Positions 24,600 to 34,599 of a DNA stretch of 64,000 nucleotides are shown one piece after another; positions within the stretch are counted from its first letter, which is position 1, and every line of letters begins with the position of its first letter. Position numbers and translations under genes: made by a program. The notes below the pieces were generated by a model. It ran no database searches and was not told where the DNA came from. It was given only the letters and a program-made list of their open reading frames with translations. This DNA is from Triatoma infestans (taxonomy: Eukaryota; Arthropoda; Insecta; Hemiptera; Reduviidae): contig JAAEAF010001116.1 of the NCBI GenBank assembly GCA_011037195.1, positions 124,001 to 188,000 on the forward strand. The letters are read 5' to 3'.

Positions 24600-25135
24600 T
24601 TAGAAATTTACTTTCCTATAACCTGCTTTAACGATAAGTTTAGTTTACAACATTTAATCTGTAATTAGCGATATACCCAAGTAAATTTATATAACACAGC
24701 AGTCAGTCTGATCGGGAATCGGGAGAACGGCTACACTAAGCCAATACCACAGGCGACCTAGATCGTCTGTTGTGGTTTCTTTGTTTGGCAGTTGCTTGCA
24801 TAGTGAATACAGTCTGTAGAACAATATATATTTATGTAGGCAGAAGTAAATGAATTTGTGTACAGGTGAGCTAAAGTTTACCCTTGTTTAGTGGATCGCT
24901 AAATTCAAATAGTTGCACAAATTAACTACCTTTATTGAGCTTACGTGCACTGTAAGATTATTGACTGGTTCTGGTTAAGTGTTGCAGTATTATAGATCCG
25001 GAAATACCACTGTCCAGGATATCGGGATAAATTGTTAGCGATCTTCTCCTAACGGGAAATTTACTTACTTATAAGTTATAAATATTATTGATTAAGAACT
25101 AATCAGTTGAATTGATATATCAGCTGAATTGATAT
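24600..25135. other. Unassigned stretch
   Basis: No gene recognised. A slightly GC-richer patch is at 24690-24790. Confidence 0.4.
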
Positions 25136-25139
25136 TTAT

Positions 25140-25910
25140 GTCTGTGAGAACAAAAAATTACAAAAAAAGCCGAAAGCTTAAGCTTGATACGTATTCCCTT
25201 TAAAATCCATCAAACGGAAGTGCAAATTTTTTTTTTAGTTTATCGCGATTTTCTCAAAAACCTCTCCAACGATTATCTTTAAATTTCATATACCACTTAC
25301 GTAACTACACACATAAATACCTATCACGTTTATTTAAAAAATTTTCCTGGGAAAATTGATTTTTTGGGGGTTCTGAGGGGAACAGTCACGTTAATATTTC
25401 CTCTAAAATAAAATACTGCTTCTATTCAAGATATTGTTCTTCAACCATAAAATATTAATGCACAATAGAAGCATTTCTAAAATACCAAATTTGAAGAAAA
25501 TCGGGTAACCGGATGTACAACTGTGCAGATAGGTTTTCCAGTTTTTTTGAATTATCGCAAAAAACACAACAACGATTTTCTTTAAACTTGGAATACTAAC
25601 TGCACAGTTATAAACCTCACTTTTATTTGTAATGTTACCCTGAAAAAATTGTTAGGTGGTTCTGTGAGAAATTTGAGAAGTTAAAATCCAAATGTGTTCA
25701 GTATTAAAGGTGCCATTTATAAAGTAATCATTCTCTATTTGCCTCGGTTGGTAAGTTGGCACCCCTGCCACCCCTATATATTTATGTTCGGACAAATAAG
25801 CAAAATTTCAAATTTAAAGAGAATTTGTATTTTATATATAACTGTATTAGGAGGAGTAAGAGAAAGACGTATGAGTGTTTCACAGTAAGTTTTTTTACTT
25901 CTAATTTTAG
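25140..25910 (+). repeat. Repeat A copy, plus orientation, with tail
   Basis: Three module-like units are present. Landmarks are 'catcaaacggaagtgcaaa', 'tcaaaaacctctccaac', 'cctgggaaaattga' with a G-rich tract, a second 'aacgattttctttaaactt' block, and the tail 'gagaaagacgtatgagtgt' (25858). This is one of the best views of the internal tandem modules. Confidence 0.7.
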
Positions 25911-26187
25911 AAAGCGGGGCCTTTCAAGGGGTTAATGCACTTTCCGCCTTTTCTCAGATTTCTTTGTGTCGCTTCTAAACGCCAGGACCAATCCTTCATA
26001 ATGAGACAGAGCACTCTAACCAAGGTAGTAGGATCATCCTTAGCCCGTTCTTCTCTCAACAGTGGGATACAATGAGCGGCAGTTTATTTAATTAATAATT
26101 TGGCTTACCTGTACGAGGTGCTGCAGTAAGGTTCAGGACTAATAGGTGGCCCTTAAGCAACCCCATCAATCCTCTGTCAATCCATTA

Positions 26188-26401
26188 CCGCTTCCTGATT
26201 AGTAGTAGTAATGCCTATTTTTTCAGGCGGGCTTAACGTCCAACTACCAAATTAGGTGTCGTGGACGGGGGCGGAAGCACCTATTAATATTTTTTAAACA
26301 AATATAAAATTTAGTTATACGCTGGACTCGAACTGGGGTCCTCCCACTTACAAGTTCATGCTCATAACCAATACACCAACACACGCCCCGCTTCCTGATT
26401 A
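26188..26401 (-). mobile_element. SINE, family 2, with 14-bp TSD
   Basis: The direct repeat ccgcttcctgatta occurs at 26188-26201 and 26388-26401 and brackets 26202-26387. On the minus strand the insert starts GGGGCGTGTGTTGGTG and has a B box-like GTTCGAGTCC (about 26333-26324), with a U- and A-rich 3' part. Insert size, TSD and B box support a tRNA-derived SINE distinct from families 1 and 3. The A box is weak. Confidence 0.7.
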
Positions 26402-27320
26402 TCTTGAATGACTTTGAGTAACGACACCCAACTTAAGCGTAGCCATTACTTTATACCTAATTTTGATCTGACACAATCTGAGGCCACCGCCATTAATTGC
26501 GGCCTGACTCGCGGAGAAAAAAAAACCACGTCTTCTGCCCACTTTACCCTGCGCTGTACACAAATTAAAATGGTGAAAATTATAGCCTAGAAGGCTGATA
26601 GCCTGAGAATAGCCTACCAAGAGATATGCACCCACCGGCATTCCTTGTGAATTTGGCTCACGGCCTTTTCATTAAGATAACTTAAGTCCACATCAGCTGG
26701 TGGTGCTTCGAAATTAGATTGAAAGTGACAGGTCATATTTATTAGTCACACAATTTTTGGGAACTTTATCCAATTCCTCGATTATTATAATATGTGCCCT
26801 TCTGAGTTGCAAATTGTGAATGCTAGTAAGAATAAAGGTGAATTGCGTGCAAATGCATCTAACCATTACCATCTGATAAAGCAATATTTAAGACATAAAA
26901 ATTTTGTTTATACATAAAAAAAAAAATTATTGATTAAGATAGAAACAATTTATGAGGGTCAGGGAAATCTAGCTACAAATGGAAGACTCCTACAAATCGT
27001 AGGGAAACTTTACAGCCAATATTTGGCATAAGTTGAGTAGCCAAAAACTCTAATGCGTAAATAGATGGATTCTCTCCATCAATCCATCCAAATGGGGAAA
27101 TGGATGATGGAAATGGAGAGTGAGAAATGGAGAAATCCTTGGTGTGAGGCCGTTGCAAACCGCAGGGAACATGCAAGAGCTCCTCCTGGCGAATGTAAGT
27201 TTAATGTTAAACCAAGTTTCTTCAGTTCTTGACCTAATTATAAGAACGGGGGAGAAGTGAAGTTGGGAGAAAATTAATTTCAAAATTACCTATTGTCTAA
27301 TCCCCATTACTTTTTCCTTT
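26402..27320. other. Unassigned stretch
   Basis: No gene recognised. Overlapping short frames on both strands (26399-26641 minus, 26408-26590 plus, 26973-27283 minus) have no known motif. Confidence 0.4.
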
Positions 27321-27324
27321 TTCT

Positions 27325-27375
27325 AAAATGAAGTATTGCCGTCATGTCAGAAAATTTAGTTCTTAACTGAAATAT
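27325..27375 (+). repeat. Repeat A head fragment
   Basis: 'gaagtattgccgtcatgtca' is a diverged head of repeat A, upstream of the retrotransposon remnant. Confidence 0.45.
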
Positions 27376-27479
27376 AAAGTTTTTTAGACTCTAGGTTAAA
27401 TTAAAAAATTATTTTACAATAACGTGATTAACAATACTTGTAATTTAATCTGGGCATCTCATCTTAGCTTCGATCAAAA

Positions 27480-28525
27480 TCGATTTATGTGAACTATCCC
27501 TCTGCTTCTAGAGCGTTACCTTCTAGAGAAGATTGGGTCCGTCTGGTGAGATCCTGATAATTATCTCCGATGTTACACAGACGGCTCCAGAATGGAGGCT
27601 AGGTCTGGGACTGCGGTCTATTTTGAGACGAGAGACCACTTGGCACCAACAGATAACAAGGGGTGATGGTCCACTGTAGAGTGATGGACTACTGTTTTCC
27701 AGGCTGAGGTTTATGCTAGTCTTTGTTGTTTTTGGATGAGAGGATGCGCAACACAAACTTGAAAGGTATTTGTATCTTCTCGTAGTGCGTTAAAGGTGCT
27801 GAGTTCTGTGTCTTCACTTCCAGGTTTTTTTCTAAAATATTCTAAAAGACTGGAAGAGCTTTCCTCCTTGAAGGATGTACTTCTAGCCTGGGTACCAAAA
27901 CATATGGGAATTTTTGGAAATGAGGAGGTGCATATGTTTGCCAAATTAGGCGCCTCTCTCCCTTTCCTTGGCCCCGAACCTGCTGCTCGTGTGTTTTTTG
28001 GCACATGGTTGTCAAGCTTCCAGTCAAGCTTTAAAGCACTCATCCCTAGCGATGAGCACAGTGAGTTGTCGGCAGTCTAAGATGCGAATTGGCTGCTCAG
28101 ACGGGGCTTTTAGTGAGGGGTGCCGTGTCCCTAACAGACCTCTCTCAGACATCGGTTGGTTTACTCACTGGGCACTGCGGTTTGAGGAGATATCTCTATA
28201 CAATGAGGCGCATGCTGGACCACTTTTGTAGGGTTTGTGAGACAGATTAGGCAACACCCATACATCTCATGAAGGATTGTTTGGTCTATGAGGAAATTAA
28301 GTTCAGGACCTTTGCCGGAACAGGATGTATCTGGAAGAGCTTAGGCTATGTCCTTTTAAGGTTATGGTCAGATTTGTTCGGACTGTGGTAAAACTTAGGT
28401 GGGTGAAACCTGGAACCGGATTTTTGTTCCAGACCTGGTGGTTGTTATTCTTTTGGGTTAGCTAAATGGGCCCATTGGAGGCTTTGGATAGCGCAAGGTT
28501 TGGCCCTCCCCTCTTTTAAATAATA
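27480..28525 (+). pseudogene. Jockey/R1-type retrotransposon RNase H and tail remnant
   Basis: The plus-strand translation gives CYTDGSRMEA (about 27570; first catalytic Asp), AEVYASLCC (about 27700; catalytic Glu), SSRSALKVL (27780; the usual Asp is Ser) and WVPKHMGIFGNEEVHMFAK (27890-27945; the usual last Asp is His), then a P-LGPEPAARV block. After frameshifts come CRVCET, H-MKDC and a decayed zinc-knuckle-like tail near 28230-28280. Order and motifs match the RNase H domain and C-terminus of Jockey/R1-type pol proteins. Two of four catalytic residues are lost and stops are present. A taataataat tail (28509-28520) may mark the 3' end. Confidence 0.75.
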
Positions 28526-28529
28526 ATAA

Positions 28530-28645
28530 TCCCTTTGCTAAAGGTTTTTTTGTTGAAGTTTTTCGCAAATTTCTCCGAAACGGTTCTAATGATATTCTTC
28601 AAATTTTCTTTCTTACTATCTTAATGGACCTACATGGCTCCCTAC
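28530..28645 (+). repeat. Repeat A fragment
   Basis: 'tcgcaaatttctccgaaac' and 'gatattcttcaaattttc' are diverged module blocks immediately after the retrotransposon 3' end. Confidence 0.5.
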
Positions 28646-29860
28646 TACTTACTAGCTTTCAGAGAGGGCAGTCTAGAGAGAGAATTATATGGGCATTGAA
28701 AGGAGAAGTTAAAGAGAGTCGCTCGCTTAAAAAGGTTGCCTGATCTCATTGAATTGAACGTATTCTCATTCAGACGCCATTCGAACAACCATCAATGTTC
28801 AACGACCATCGTTCTCACACCGTTTCTCTAAATTATATAATGTAAATTCCTTGCAGTGCTTATATTCTCGTATAATATAAACAGTGTTCAGTAAGACCGA
28901 CTTATCTCAACCAAAGTTTCTCTCTTCCATTCACCCCCATCCACTACACTACACTTGTACTATTACTGCAATTAAACTAATTTTTCCAAGAAAATTCATT
29001 TTAGAAAGTTGTGGAAAGAGTTATGAAGTTAGGTTTTCCACTAAATGAGATTTTAATATTAATTTATCGTTTTATCACTACCGACAATCAAATATATGGT
29101 AAAAATACCAAGTTTCGATGGAAATTGACCAAACTTGGAAGTAAAAAAAAAAAAAATGCAGACAGACAAAGTTGAGTGAATGTTACACAAGCAGACATTT
29201 TTATCCCAGAGACCCAATAATTTAATTTTATTCCATTCAGTTTATTTTTACTAAAGTAGAAAATAATTTGTTTATTTACTAAATTCAATTTGGATTTTTA
29301 AAGAAAAAATAAAATAAAAATACAAAGATGAGGCAGCGAACCATTGATTATTTTATCTTACTACCAGTTTTATGTACGTGGTAAATAAATAGTTTATTAT
29401 GTTTCAAAGATAGTTGTAACTATTACGTATACAGTTGTTAACATTTGGATCGCATCCAGTTTTACATTTATGTTTCTTTTATTGCTTTAATTAACAGATG
29501 TTTACAGTGTTTACATACAGGTAGTTTTATTTTTAATTAAGAATTGTATTTTGATATCAATTTTATTGTTATTATGATTATTATTATTATTATTATTCAC
29601 ATAAAGATTTATTGGCGTAATTTAGTGGTAATTGTGATTTATTAGCTAATTTATTTTCGCAAAGAAAGAAAATCTGGTGAGAAGCACTCAACGGTTTTCT
29701 ATTACTTCAATTATAGAAATTATAATCTACAATTTCTTTTTAACATAGATTTATTTTTTAAGTAATTTTTCGGGAATTATGTTGCAAATAAAAATTGGAT
29801 TATTTATACATTTACATTGCTTTTTCTAAGTTTAACGATAATCCTGGAAATGTATCGGAG
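28646..29860. other. Unassigned stretch, partly LTR-like
   Basis: About 28650-28930 is mixed in composition and LTR-like but unpaired. A repeat A poly-G-position module is at 28980-29060. 29300-29860 is almost purely AT-rich, with an ATT repeat at 29565-29597. No gene recognised. Confidence 0.4.
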
Positions 29861-29869
29861 AACATTCAT

Positions 29870-30010
29870 TAAAGAAGCACTTTTGATGATTTTGACCAAA
29901 TCCTTCTGAATGTCTAAACGGAATTATCATAGCTACTGCGATATTTTCGTTCAGGTAATCATATGAAATACTTTGTTCAGGTAATCATATATAATACGTA
30001 CTCCATTCAT
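29870..30010 (-). repeat. Repeat A fragment, minus orientation
   Basis: 'aagcacttttgatgatttt' and 'gtctaaacggaattat' match minus-orientation modules. It lies head-to-head with the next entry across the GTAAGAG palindrome. Confidence 0.5.
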
Positions 30011-30024
30011 TATAAATTTTTTAC

Positions 30025-30475
30025 TTTCTCTTACTCCTAGTAAGAGGAGGTATTGTAATCGTGTCAAATTTTCGATATCGATTTTTTACAGGTACGTTTA
30101 CGTTTTAAGGTAACCTGAGTCCAATAATGTGGTTTTTAGAAAATGGTCTGTGTATATACATGTGTGTGTGTGTGTCTGAACAGCATAGCTCAAAAACGCA
30201 AAAAGTTCAAACTTGATTTTCTATTTAATATTCGACAGTAAGTTATGTTTGAAAATTCCTCAACCAGAACTACCACTTTACTGAATGTTTTTTTTTTTTT
30301 CACTTTTTTGCGATTTCTCGAAAATGCCTCCAGCGATTTTCTTTAAACATAGCATGTCAGTTGCATAAAAGAGCTACAACACATCGTTTCACCATCGTTG
30401 GAAATGTAATCGTTTTTATTATAACATTCCTCATAATACCTCATACACCTCAATATTAGTATAAGTGGGCAACAT
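30025..30475 (+). repeat. Repeat A copy, plus orientation, with head palindrome
   Basis: It begins with the palindromic 'actttctcttactcctagta' followed by 'gtattgtaatcgtgtc'. Then come a TG repeat (30158-30175), 'cagcatagctcaaaaacg', 'caaccagaactaccacttt' and 'tgcgatttctcgaaaatg'. Confidence 0.8.
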
Positions 30476-30479
30476 TAAA

Positions 30480-31050
30480 CAAGCTCACTCAATCCTCGCT
30501 GTCAGGGTAAGCAGAACATTTGGGCAATGAAAAATTGGGTCCGAGAACGTTAGCATACACCTTTTATGATGTCCGGACCCTTATTGGAGTGCTCCAAGAG
30601 CAGTGGCAAAATCTGTTTTTACGTCCAGGCTACGCAGCAATGTCAAAGATACAATACCTAGTCAAAGCCAAGCCAAGGGGTTCATGAGAGGAGGAACCTC
30701 GCAGAAGCCTCTTTGCTAAGCCAAGGCTCATGGGGTTTGTTGTCCGAGCTCTGTAAGCTCAGGAAACATAAAATCCTTTTTTAAGTCTGGCCAGGTTTAG
30801 TTTGACTGAGGAAGTCACACCGCTTCATGTCCTCTGCGGTTGTGTGGTCCTGGTTACAGCAAGATTTCTCGAACTGAACGATGAATCGTTCGCGCGGCAA
30901 CAAGCTATACGGAAGGTCTCTCTCAGGCGCCTTGGGGCTTGCTTACAATCACTAGATTTGTGTTTATTCTCTGAGCCAATCGGAGGGATCTTCACAATAG
31001 ATCTATTTAGACCGTGGTGATTGAGGGGCTTTGAGACCATTCCCCCATTC
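30480..31050 (+). pseudogene. Non-LTR retrotransposon C-terminal zinc-finger tail remnant
   Basis: The frame 30802-31020 reads TEEVTPLHVLCGCVVLVTAR, followed by SLRRLGACLQSLDLC. This matches the conserved end of Jockey/R1-type polymerases ('C--C---EET--HVLC-CEAL---R', then a short 'L--F----GL' region). The first two cysteines are not clear and the upstream part is stop-ridden. It is a different copy from 27.5-28.5 kb and covers only the end. Confidence 0.6.
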
Positions 31051-31059
31051 ATTATTGCA

Positions 31060-32015
31060 TTCTGTTTAATAACGTAGCATTTTCCATGCAAAATTATTTA
31101 ATACTTTAATATTTAAATTTAAAAAAAGAGAAAAAAAATCGTATATTTGCAATTCTTATTTCCAACTAACCTGCCTTAAATACACGACTCACATCTGGGA
31201 CACAATATGGTGACAGTTTGTGCAAACATTATGGAAAGGTTTAACAAACCTAGCATCATTTGTATTAAATGACCTGCTAGGTCCATTTATAATACAAAAA
31301 CTATTAATTATTTACATTGTTTTGAGAGTGTCTGCCTGTCCCCCGAGTGTGTTATTATGGTAACTAAAACGCTGACACACACACACACACGCACAAACCT
31401 TTGTCACAAACAGTGCAACAAAACAAAGGAAACAACGCTTGTATAAACTAGTAATATGCCTGGGGGGGGGGGGAATAAACATTATACTTTCATTGTTAAT
31501 GAAAATCCAACGAATTATAAAATATTAAATGAACATTTAAGTAATTATAAATTTTAAATTTATAATTACATTAAATTAAATATTACAGTGATGATAAAGG
31601 TTTATCACTAAAAATAAACAATTACCATTAAAACCATTACAACGATTTCATTAATTAAAATAATATTATAACCATAATGCATTATATTAACCACAAACCA
31701 TAATGGAAGGTTAGGTCAATATGTCATACCATATAAATTCAATATTTCAAAAAAATAAATCAAGCATAAATTTTCAATATACAATTATTCTAATTTATTT
31801 GCAAAGAGAGAGACATGAAAATATACAGAGAAATAACCATTGAAATAATTAACCAAAGACTAAATTATCGAAAAGCTAATCGAATGAATATTAAAACGTT
31901 TATAAAAATAAAATTACGTTTTTACCTTCTCTTTATTGGTTATAAATAGAAATATTGGAAGTAAATAAAGTTGAAAAAAAAAGGCATGAAACACTCACAC
32001 TGCAATTTACAGAAT
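31060..32015. other. Unassigned AT-rich stretch
   Basis: It contains a CA repeat (31374-31394) and a 12-nt poly-G run (31462-31473), then about 450 bp of nearly pure AT sequence. No gene recognised. Confidence 0.5.
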
Positions 32016-32019
32016 TATA

Positions 32020-32395
32020 ACTGACCAATTTTCTTCAAATCTATAATTTTTAAAAAATGTTTGTCTTCAATTTTATATCGATGGGAAACTCTAAATTTAT
32101 AAAAATTAGTTTTTTTTCGGAAACAATAACCAAATAACTTCGCCCAAACTTCATTAAATGAACATTCTCGGAATGAAAATTCAAACAAAAGTGACAGGCC
32201 TCTATATTCCTAGTTTAGTATAACAAATTTAATGAAATTCATCGATGTTATTATGGAGAAAATTGTGGGAAAACTGGGAAAAAAAATTTGTAACCCCCAA
32301 CCACCCCCCTCCCAAAATCCCCCTTAAATGGATTTTTCCCGGGGAAAAAGTACCAAATAAAAGTTATAGCCCGATTTTAAACAAATTCGTTGCAT
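32020..32395 (-). repeat. Repeat A copy, minus orientation
   Basis: Landmarks are 'gtgacaggcctctatattc', 'aattgtgggaaaactggg', a C-rich tract at the poly-G position (32295-32315) and 'ttttcccggggaaaa'. It faces the next copy across the head palindrome at 32402-32432. Confidence 0.7.
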
Positions 32396-32399
32396 TCTT

Positions 32400-32519
32400 T
32401 TTACTTTCTCTTACCTCCTAGTAAGAGGAAGTATTGTAATCGTGCCACATTTTCTATATCGAGTTTTCACCGGAAATATCCGTTTTGAGGTCCCCTGAGA
32501 AAAGTGGTTTTTAGCAAAT

Positions 32520-32554
<35 letters not shown>

Positions 32555-32777
32555 GTGTGTGTGTGTGTATGTGTATGTTGTGAACAGCATAGCACAAAAA
32601 ACGAAAAATCGTAGAAAGTTCAAACTTGATATTCCGTTCAGGTATCACGTTATCTGTCAAAATTCCACAACCGGAAGTACCACTTTACTAGTTTTTTTTT
32701 CTTTTTTGCGATTTTCTCAAAAATGGCTCCGAGTTTGATTTTCTTCAAACTTGGTACATCAACTACACATAGAAAGA
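32400..32777 (+). repeat. Repeat A copy, plus orientation, 5' part
   Basis: A well-preserved copy. It has the head palindrome, 'gaagtattgtaatcgtgcc', 'accggaaatatccgttttga', a GT microsatellite (32520-32576), 'acagcatagcacaaaaaacg', 'caaccggaagtaccacttta' and 'gattttcttcaaacttggta'. It is cut at 32777 by an insertion and resumes at 33689. Confidence 0.85.
32520..32576. repeat. GT microsatellite
   Basis: A nearly pure (GT)n run occupying a fixed position inside repeat A. Similar runs occupy the same place at 38.77 and 49.63 kb, and as CA in minus copies. Confidence 0.9.
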
Positions 32778-32779
32778 TA

Positions 32780-32988
32780 TAATATATAATGAATGAATAA
32801 TACATCATCTGTAAAAGAAGTTAATATAGTAGTTAAGATTAAATATATCTGATTATAATGATACAAAATATTTCAAAATGTATCAAAAAATATTTTGTAT
32901 CATTATTATCGGATATATTTAATCTTAACTACTATATTAACTTCTTTTACAGATGATGTATTATTCATTCATTATATATTATAACTTT
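32780..32988. repeat. Near-perfect palindrome, arms about 100 bp
   Basis: The left arm (about 32779-32877) and right arm (about 32889-32985) are reverse complements with only about two or three mismatches, around a short AT-rich centre. Distinctive shared pieces are 'acatcatctgtaaaagaag' and its reverse complement. The near identity means the arms are young or are being kept alike. It starts directly at the left TSD. Confidence 0.85.
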
Positions 32989-33031
32989 TGATAATGGCTA
33001 TATAAATAAAGCCGAAACGTACGTCAAGTTA
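32982..33031 (+). ncRNA. Hammerhead-ribozyme-like motif, Penelope type
   Basis: In order: TAACTT (stem I 5'), TTGATAA (CUGANGA box with C3U and G8A, which would keep a 3-8 pair as U-A), one extra T, GGCT/AGCC stem II, GAAA, a minimal AC/GU stem III with GUAC loop, C at the cleavage position, then AAGTTA pairing perfectly with TAACTT. The layout matches the minimal hammerheads of Penelope-like retroelements. The two core changes may reduce or abolish cleavage. Confidence 0.55.
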
Positions 33032-33189
33032 AAGACAATAATGTTAAATATTAACATTTAAATAATAAAGAATAAAAAGGCTGTAAAATTGGTTCAGAGT
33101 TTTTTATTGAAAAAAAAAAAAAAAAACACAAAACTTGTCTTAAAGAAGAAAACACACAGCCTATAATACATATATAAAAAAATCAAAAA

Positions 33190-33656
33190 GACAAACGAAA
33201 GTCACCGTATATAAGGCAGTTCTCAGGCCGGTATTGTTATACGGCTCGGAGGCATGGGTGTTGTCGGCATCAGACGAGCAGAGATTGAACTGCTGGGAGA
33301 GGAAAGTTTTGCGATGTATTTATGGCCCAGTAGTTGAGGGCGGAGTGTTCCGTCCACGTAAAAACGCGGAATTGTATCAGCTCTATGGAATAGAGACGCT
33401 TGTGGCTGCAATAAAAGTCGGAAGGTTGCGCTGGTTGGGACACCTCCACAGGATGAGTGTAGAAAGAACCCCTCGAAAGGTCTATGAAGGGCACCCAGGA
33501 GGTAGAAGACCTAGAGGCCGGCCAAGGTTACGTTGGCTGCAGGATGTGGAGGCGGATCTGATGAAGATGGGCGTCAGACAGTGGAGAAGGAAAGCCGCAG
33601 ACAGAGATGGTTGGGACAGTCTGCTAAAGGAGGCCAAGGCCCTGCAAGGGCTGTAG
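33190..33656 (+). CDS. Non-LTR retrotransposon RT C-terminal fragment (open, 5'-truncated)
   Basis: An open frame of about 140 codons from 33234, extending upstream in the same frame without a start, encodes LYGSEAWVLS at its beginning. It continues with LNCWERKVLRCIYGPV, ELYQLYG, RLRWLGHLHRMSVERTP, GGRRPRGRPRLRWLQDV and a DRDGWDSLLKEAKALQGL end. This is the complete C-terminal region that follows the RT thumb in many arthropod non-LTR elements. It lacks the endonuclease and RT active site, so it is a 5'-truncated insertion. The unbroken frame and full set of conserved residues suggest a recent insertion. An A-rich GAA tail (33663-33683) follows the stop and is close to the right TSD. Confidence 0.8.
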
Positions 33657-33688
33657 AGCCAAAGGAAGAAGAAGAAAAAAATCAAGGA

Positions 33689-34108
33689 ACATAGAAAGAG
33701 CTACAATTTTTATTTGAAACTCTGCTACAATTTTTATTCTCTAGGAAAATTCATTTAAGGGCACTTTTGGGGGAGGGGTGGGGTTACGGTTTCCTCTAAA
33801 GTTCTATTTCAGTTTATTATACAATTCTGTCATCTAAATAATGTCAATTACAATTAAGTGCTATGATAGATGATTATACAATTCTATCATCTAAACAAAA
33901 TTAATTAGAAATAAATAGATGGCCAAAATTCCGAAATTCAAGGAAATTAGTAAACCGGAAGTGCGCTTTTACTGAACAGTTTTTTTTTTTCAGTTTTCGA
34001 CGAATTTCAATAAATTTGGTACATATACTATAAAATTTGTCAATTATAATTTTGAGAACTGGAGTGAGAGAAAGTTGTGTGAGTGTTTCCCCCCCCAGAT
34101 TTTTTTTA
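33689..34108 (+). repeat. Repeat A copy, plus orientation, 3' part
   Basis: It resumes with 'agaaagagctacaattttta', the G-rich block near 33770, 'aattctatcatctaa', 'agtaaaccggaagtgcgct' and the tail 'gagaaagttgtgtgagtgt' (34070) with an 8-nt C run. It abuts a minus-orientation copy tail-to-tail. Confidence 0.8.
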
Positions 34109-34109
34109 G

Positions 34110-34590
34110 GGGAAGAAATTGCAGAATCTGAAAAAAAAACTATTCAGTGAAAACGCACTTCCGATCAACTGATTTTCTTCCAGCACGGAATTTTTGTATC
34201 ATTTAATTTTAATTAATGTACCCAGATATTATTCTGAAGTGGTACTTTGAAGGAAAGCGCTACCGTCCCCCCGAAACACCCTAAAAATATATTTTCCCGG
34301 GAAAATGTTTCAAATAAAAGTGTGTAGGTTGGTATTTATGTGTGTAGATAGTATTCGAGGTTTAAAGGAAAATCGTCGGAGCAGTTTTTGAGAAAATCAC
34401 GGAAAACTGAAGAAAAAAAACATTCAGTAAAGTCGAATAACCGGTTGAAGGATTATGCCCAAAATCTTTGTGTCTGGTGCGGTTGATAGTAACTAAATGG
34501 AATACCAATTTGGGCTTCCTATGACGTTTAGTTTTCAAGATATTCTGTTAACACAGAGACAGACACACACAGGAGTAAAAAAAAAAAATA
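34110..34590 (-). repeat. Repeat A copy, minus orientation
   Basis: Landmarks are 'aacgcacttccgatcaac', 'gaaaatgtttcaaataaaag', 'gaaaatcgtcggagcagtt', 'cattcagtaaagtcgaat' and 'ttttcaagatattctgtta', followed by a short CA run. Confidence 0.75.
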
Positions 34591-34599
34591 GACCGTAAC

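Larger units (their letters stand above)
32767..33699. mobile_element. Insertion with 11-bp TSD inside repeat A
   Basis: The sequence acatagaaaga occurs at 32767-32777 and 33689-33699. Removing one copy and 32778-33688 joins 'ctacacatagaaagagctac' exactly as in uninterrupted copies (compare 49887-49905). The insert holds a long palindrome, a hammerhead-like motif, a 17-nt A run (33110-33126) and an RT tail. The A run in mid-insert suggests two elements or a chimeric reverse-transcription product rather than one simple element. Confidence 0.7.

Noticed and set aside
32411..32738. Overlapping frames with Thr-His or Cys-Val runs
   Set aside because: Translations of the same microsatellite on both strands.
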